Shown piece by piece: positions 62,811 through 64,000 of a stretch of 64,000 nt of DNA. Position 1 is the first letter of the stretch. The number at the start of each line of letters is the position of its first letter. The notes beneath the pieces are model-generated. The model searched no databases, had not been told where the DNA came from, and was given only the letters and a program-made list of their open reading frames with translations. The stretch is from Forficula auricularia. Taxonomy: Eukaryota; Arthropoda; Insecta; Dermaptera; Forficulidae. Made by a program: the position numbers and the translations under genes. The stretch spans positions 62,001 through 126,000 of the forward strand of contig JALMQS010000899.1 of the NCBI GenBank assembly GCA_024734495.1, read 5' to 3'.

Positions 62811-63425
62811 ATCTTATAATCATTTTTTAGGAACATGTGTAAAACGCTTAAATGAAATAAAAGCGATGAAAAAGAACATATAATGGGCAAGGGCCTCTCC
62901 CCAGCCAAAGTCAATGAGAGAGAAAAAAGAAAGTACTTTCATTAAAGTCTGTTAGTTTTCAACAACATTCACAGAGAGCAGATAAAGTTTAAATCCTTTG
63001 TACGTAGAAATGTTTATCTTGAATAAACATGATGATAATAATTATATAATTATATTAAATAAATATCACTTGAATACTTTCAAAATATATAAAATGATAA
63101 ATAAAATATATGAAATATTCAAATTATTATACACACCCTGAAAAACATATAAAAATTAAATTATATTTTGTTTTAACTTAAAATAACAAAATAAATTGTT
63201 CAATTATATTAAATTTAAATATTTTGACAGCGCTTAGAAATTTTAATAAAATAATTTTTAAAAATGAACTGGCATTGAGAGTAAAACATTAGGCAATTTA
63301 TTAATTAATATTGTCTTAAATATTTGTAAATACGTGTGTTCAATTATCCGCTATCTTCCCTGTCCCCCTCAATTGAAATTTTCCCTAGTACTGATCTTTT
63401 AGGGGCGGTTGTATAGTCGCAAATG
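62811..63425. other. AT-rich spacer
   Basis: No gene or repeat recognised. ACACCCTGAAAAACA-like scraps only. Confidence 0.35.
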
Positions 63426-63585
63426 TAAGTGCTTTTACCACTAACCCAGGAGCAGATGGCAAATGGAGGGACTAGGATGGGCCAATCTGTAGATGACAGG
63501 CACCTGAGAAGTCCCTGTCATCTGATTGGCCATCCCAGTCCTTCCATTTCCATCTACCCTGGGTTAGTGGTAAAAAGCATTTACT
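63426..63585. repeat. Foldback element, arms about 72 bp, loop about 14 bp
   Basis: GTGCTTTTACCACTAACCCA...GATGACAG is followed after GGCACCTGAGAAGTC-like loop by its complement ending TTAGTGGTAAAAAGCAT. I estimate arm identity near 85-90 percent. Transcribed, it would form a long hairpin. The open frame here is a by-product. Confidence 0.85.
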
Positions 63586-63909
63586 TTGCACTTATCTTAC
63601 TGGCCCTTGGACACCATGAAGTATATAGACAGGCCCTCTGCTACTCTCCACACTTGTGAAGTTGAGGCCACTTATGCCTTTCCAGATGATGCCAGTCGCG
63701 TCTTCGCATAAATATTTTAGCAATATTAATTTATTATTGTTAAGGTTAAATAAATGGTGAATTTGCTTCTCTCCAGTAATTCATTTTGTTTTCTCCAAAG
63801 GAATGCCATTCCAAATATTTCGAGCGTTGCTCTGCATCTCTTCCTCAGTGGAAACCACTCCCCACCAATGTGCCGACTCCATCAGTTTGTACAGAACATT
63901 GATAAAAGC
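63586..63909. other. Spacer with one hammerhead-like core on the minus strand
   Basis: Minus strand from 63848: CTGAGGA (63848-63842), a 20-base region with GAG...CTC, then GAAAT near 63820. The core blocks fit CTGANGA/GAAA, but stem II is weak and no cleavage triplet is obvious. CTGCTACTCTCCACAC at 63640 echoes the tail of the 61.5 kb element. Confidence 0.4.
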
Positions 63910-64000
63910 TCGATCACACAACGACGCACATACATTATATATTCGTATGTTATCTCATTTTAAATTTGTAGATATACGATACTGTGTGTTGTGTGATCGA
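63910..64000. repeat. Short inverted repeat at the window edge
   Basis: TCGATCACACAAC (63910-63922) and its complement GTTGTGTGATCGA (63988-64000) enclose 65 bases. It may be a complete mini-hairpin or the end of a larger element continuing outside. Confidence 0.7.

Overview
The window is 64 kb of AT-rich, repeat-dominated animal nuclear DNA. Spliced exons, poly(A) signals, several LINE clades, tRNA-headed SINEs and hAT, pogo, mariner and TTAA-type DNA transposons point to an arthropod, most likely an insect. I cannot place it more closely. A run of exactly 100 N (20897-20996) marks a scaffold gap. There are no bacterial genes, no CRISPR arrays and no intact tRNA or rRNA genes.

Host genes are few and split by mobile DNA. 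The best is a minus-strand gene with a PC4/Sub1-like domain. Four exons (55704-55767, 55449-55626, 50724-50841, 50555-50615) join in consistent phase around a 4.6 kb intron full of transposons. A second minus-strand gene ends in two phase-consistent exons (18191-18377 and 17968-18038). A plus-strand terminal exon lies at 58880-59293. Weaker exon candidates are at 7384-7448, 8436-8642 and 39743-39781.

Mobile elements by region. 0-8.3 kb: jockey-like fragments and a nearly complete CR1/L2-like LINE (2.2-6.7 kb) with zinc-finger ORF1 and EN-RT ORF2. 9-14.5 kb: an unclassified repeat (RepX), a SINE, RTE relics and a transposase relic. 15-18 kb: a DNA transposon with TTAA flanks and its internally deleted sibling. 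19-20 kb: one hAT inserted in another. 21.3-26 kb: a long jockey-like B element followed by three RTE fragments. 26-39 kb: many palindromic short elements, a hAT with target duplication, mariner and RTE relics. 40-48 kb: three jockey-like A copies around RepX copies. 50-56 kb: the PC4 gene with its loaded intron, including a solo LTR and a SINE inside RepX. 56-64 kb: hammerhead-bearing palindromes, C-rich tracts and foldback elements.

The most interesting pattern is a set of short palindromic elements carrying hammerhead-ribozyme-like cores (CTGANGA, stem II, GAAAC, short loop, GTC). Two have a copy in each arm. Hammerheads of this minimal type are known from Penelope-like retroelements, but no Penelope protein is visible here. 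A related 180 bp palindromic element sits in another repeat with a 12 bp target duplication, and the empty site survives in a sister repeat in the same window.
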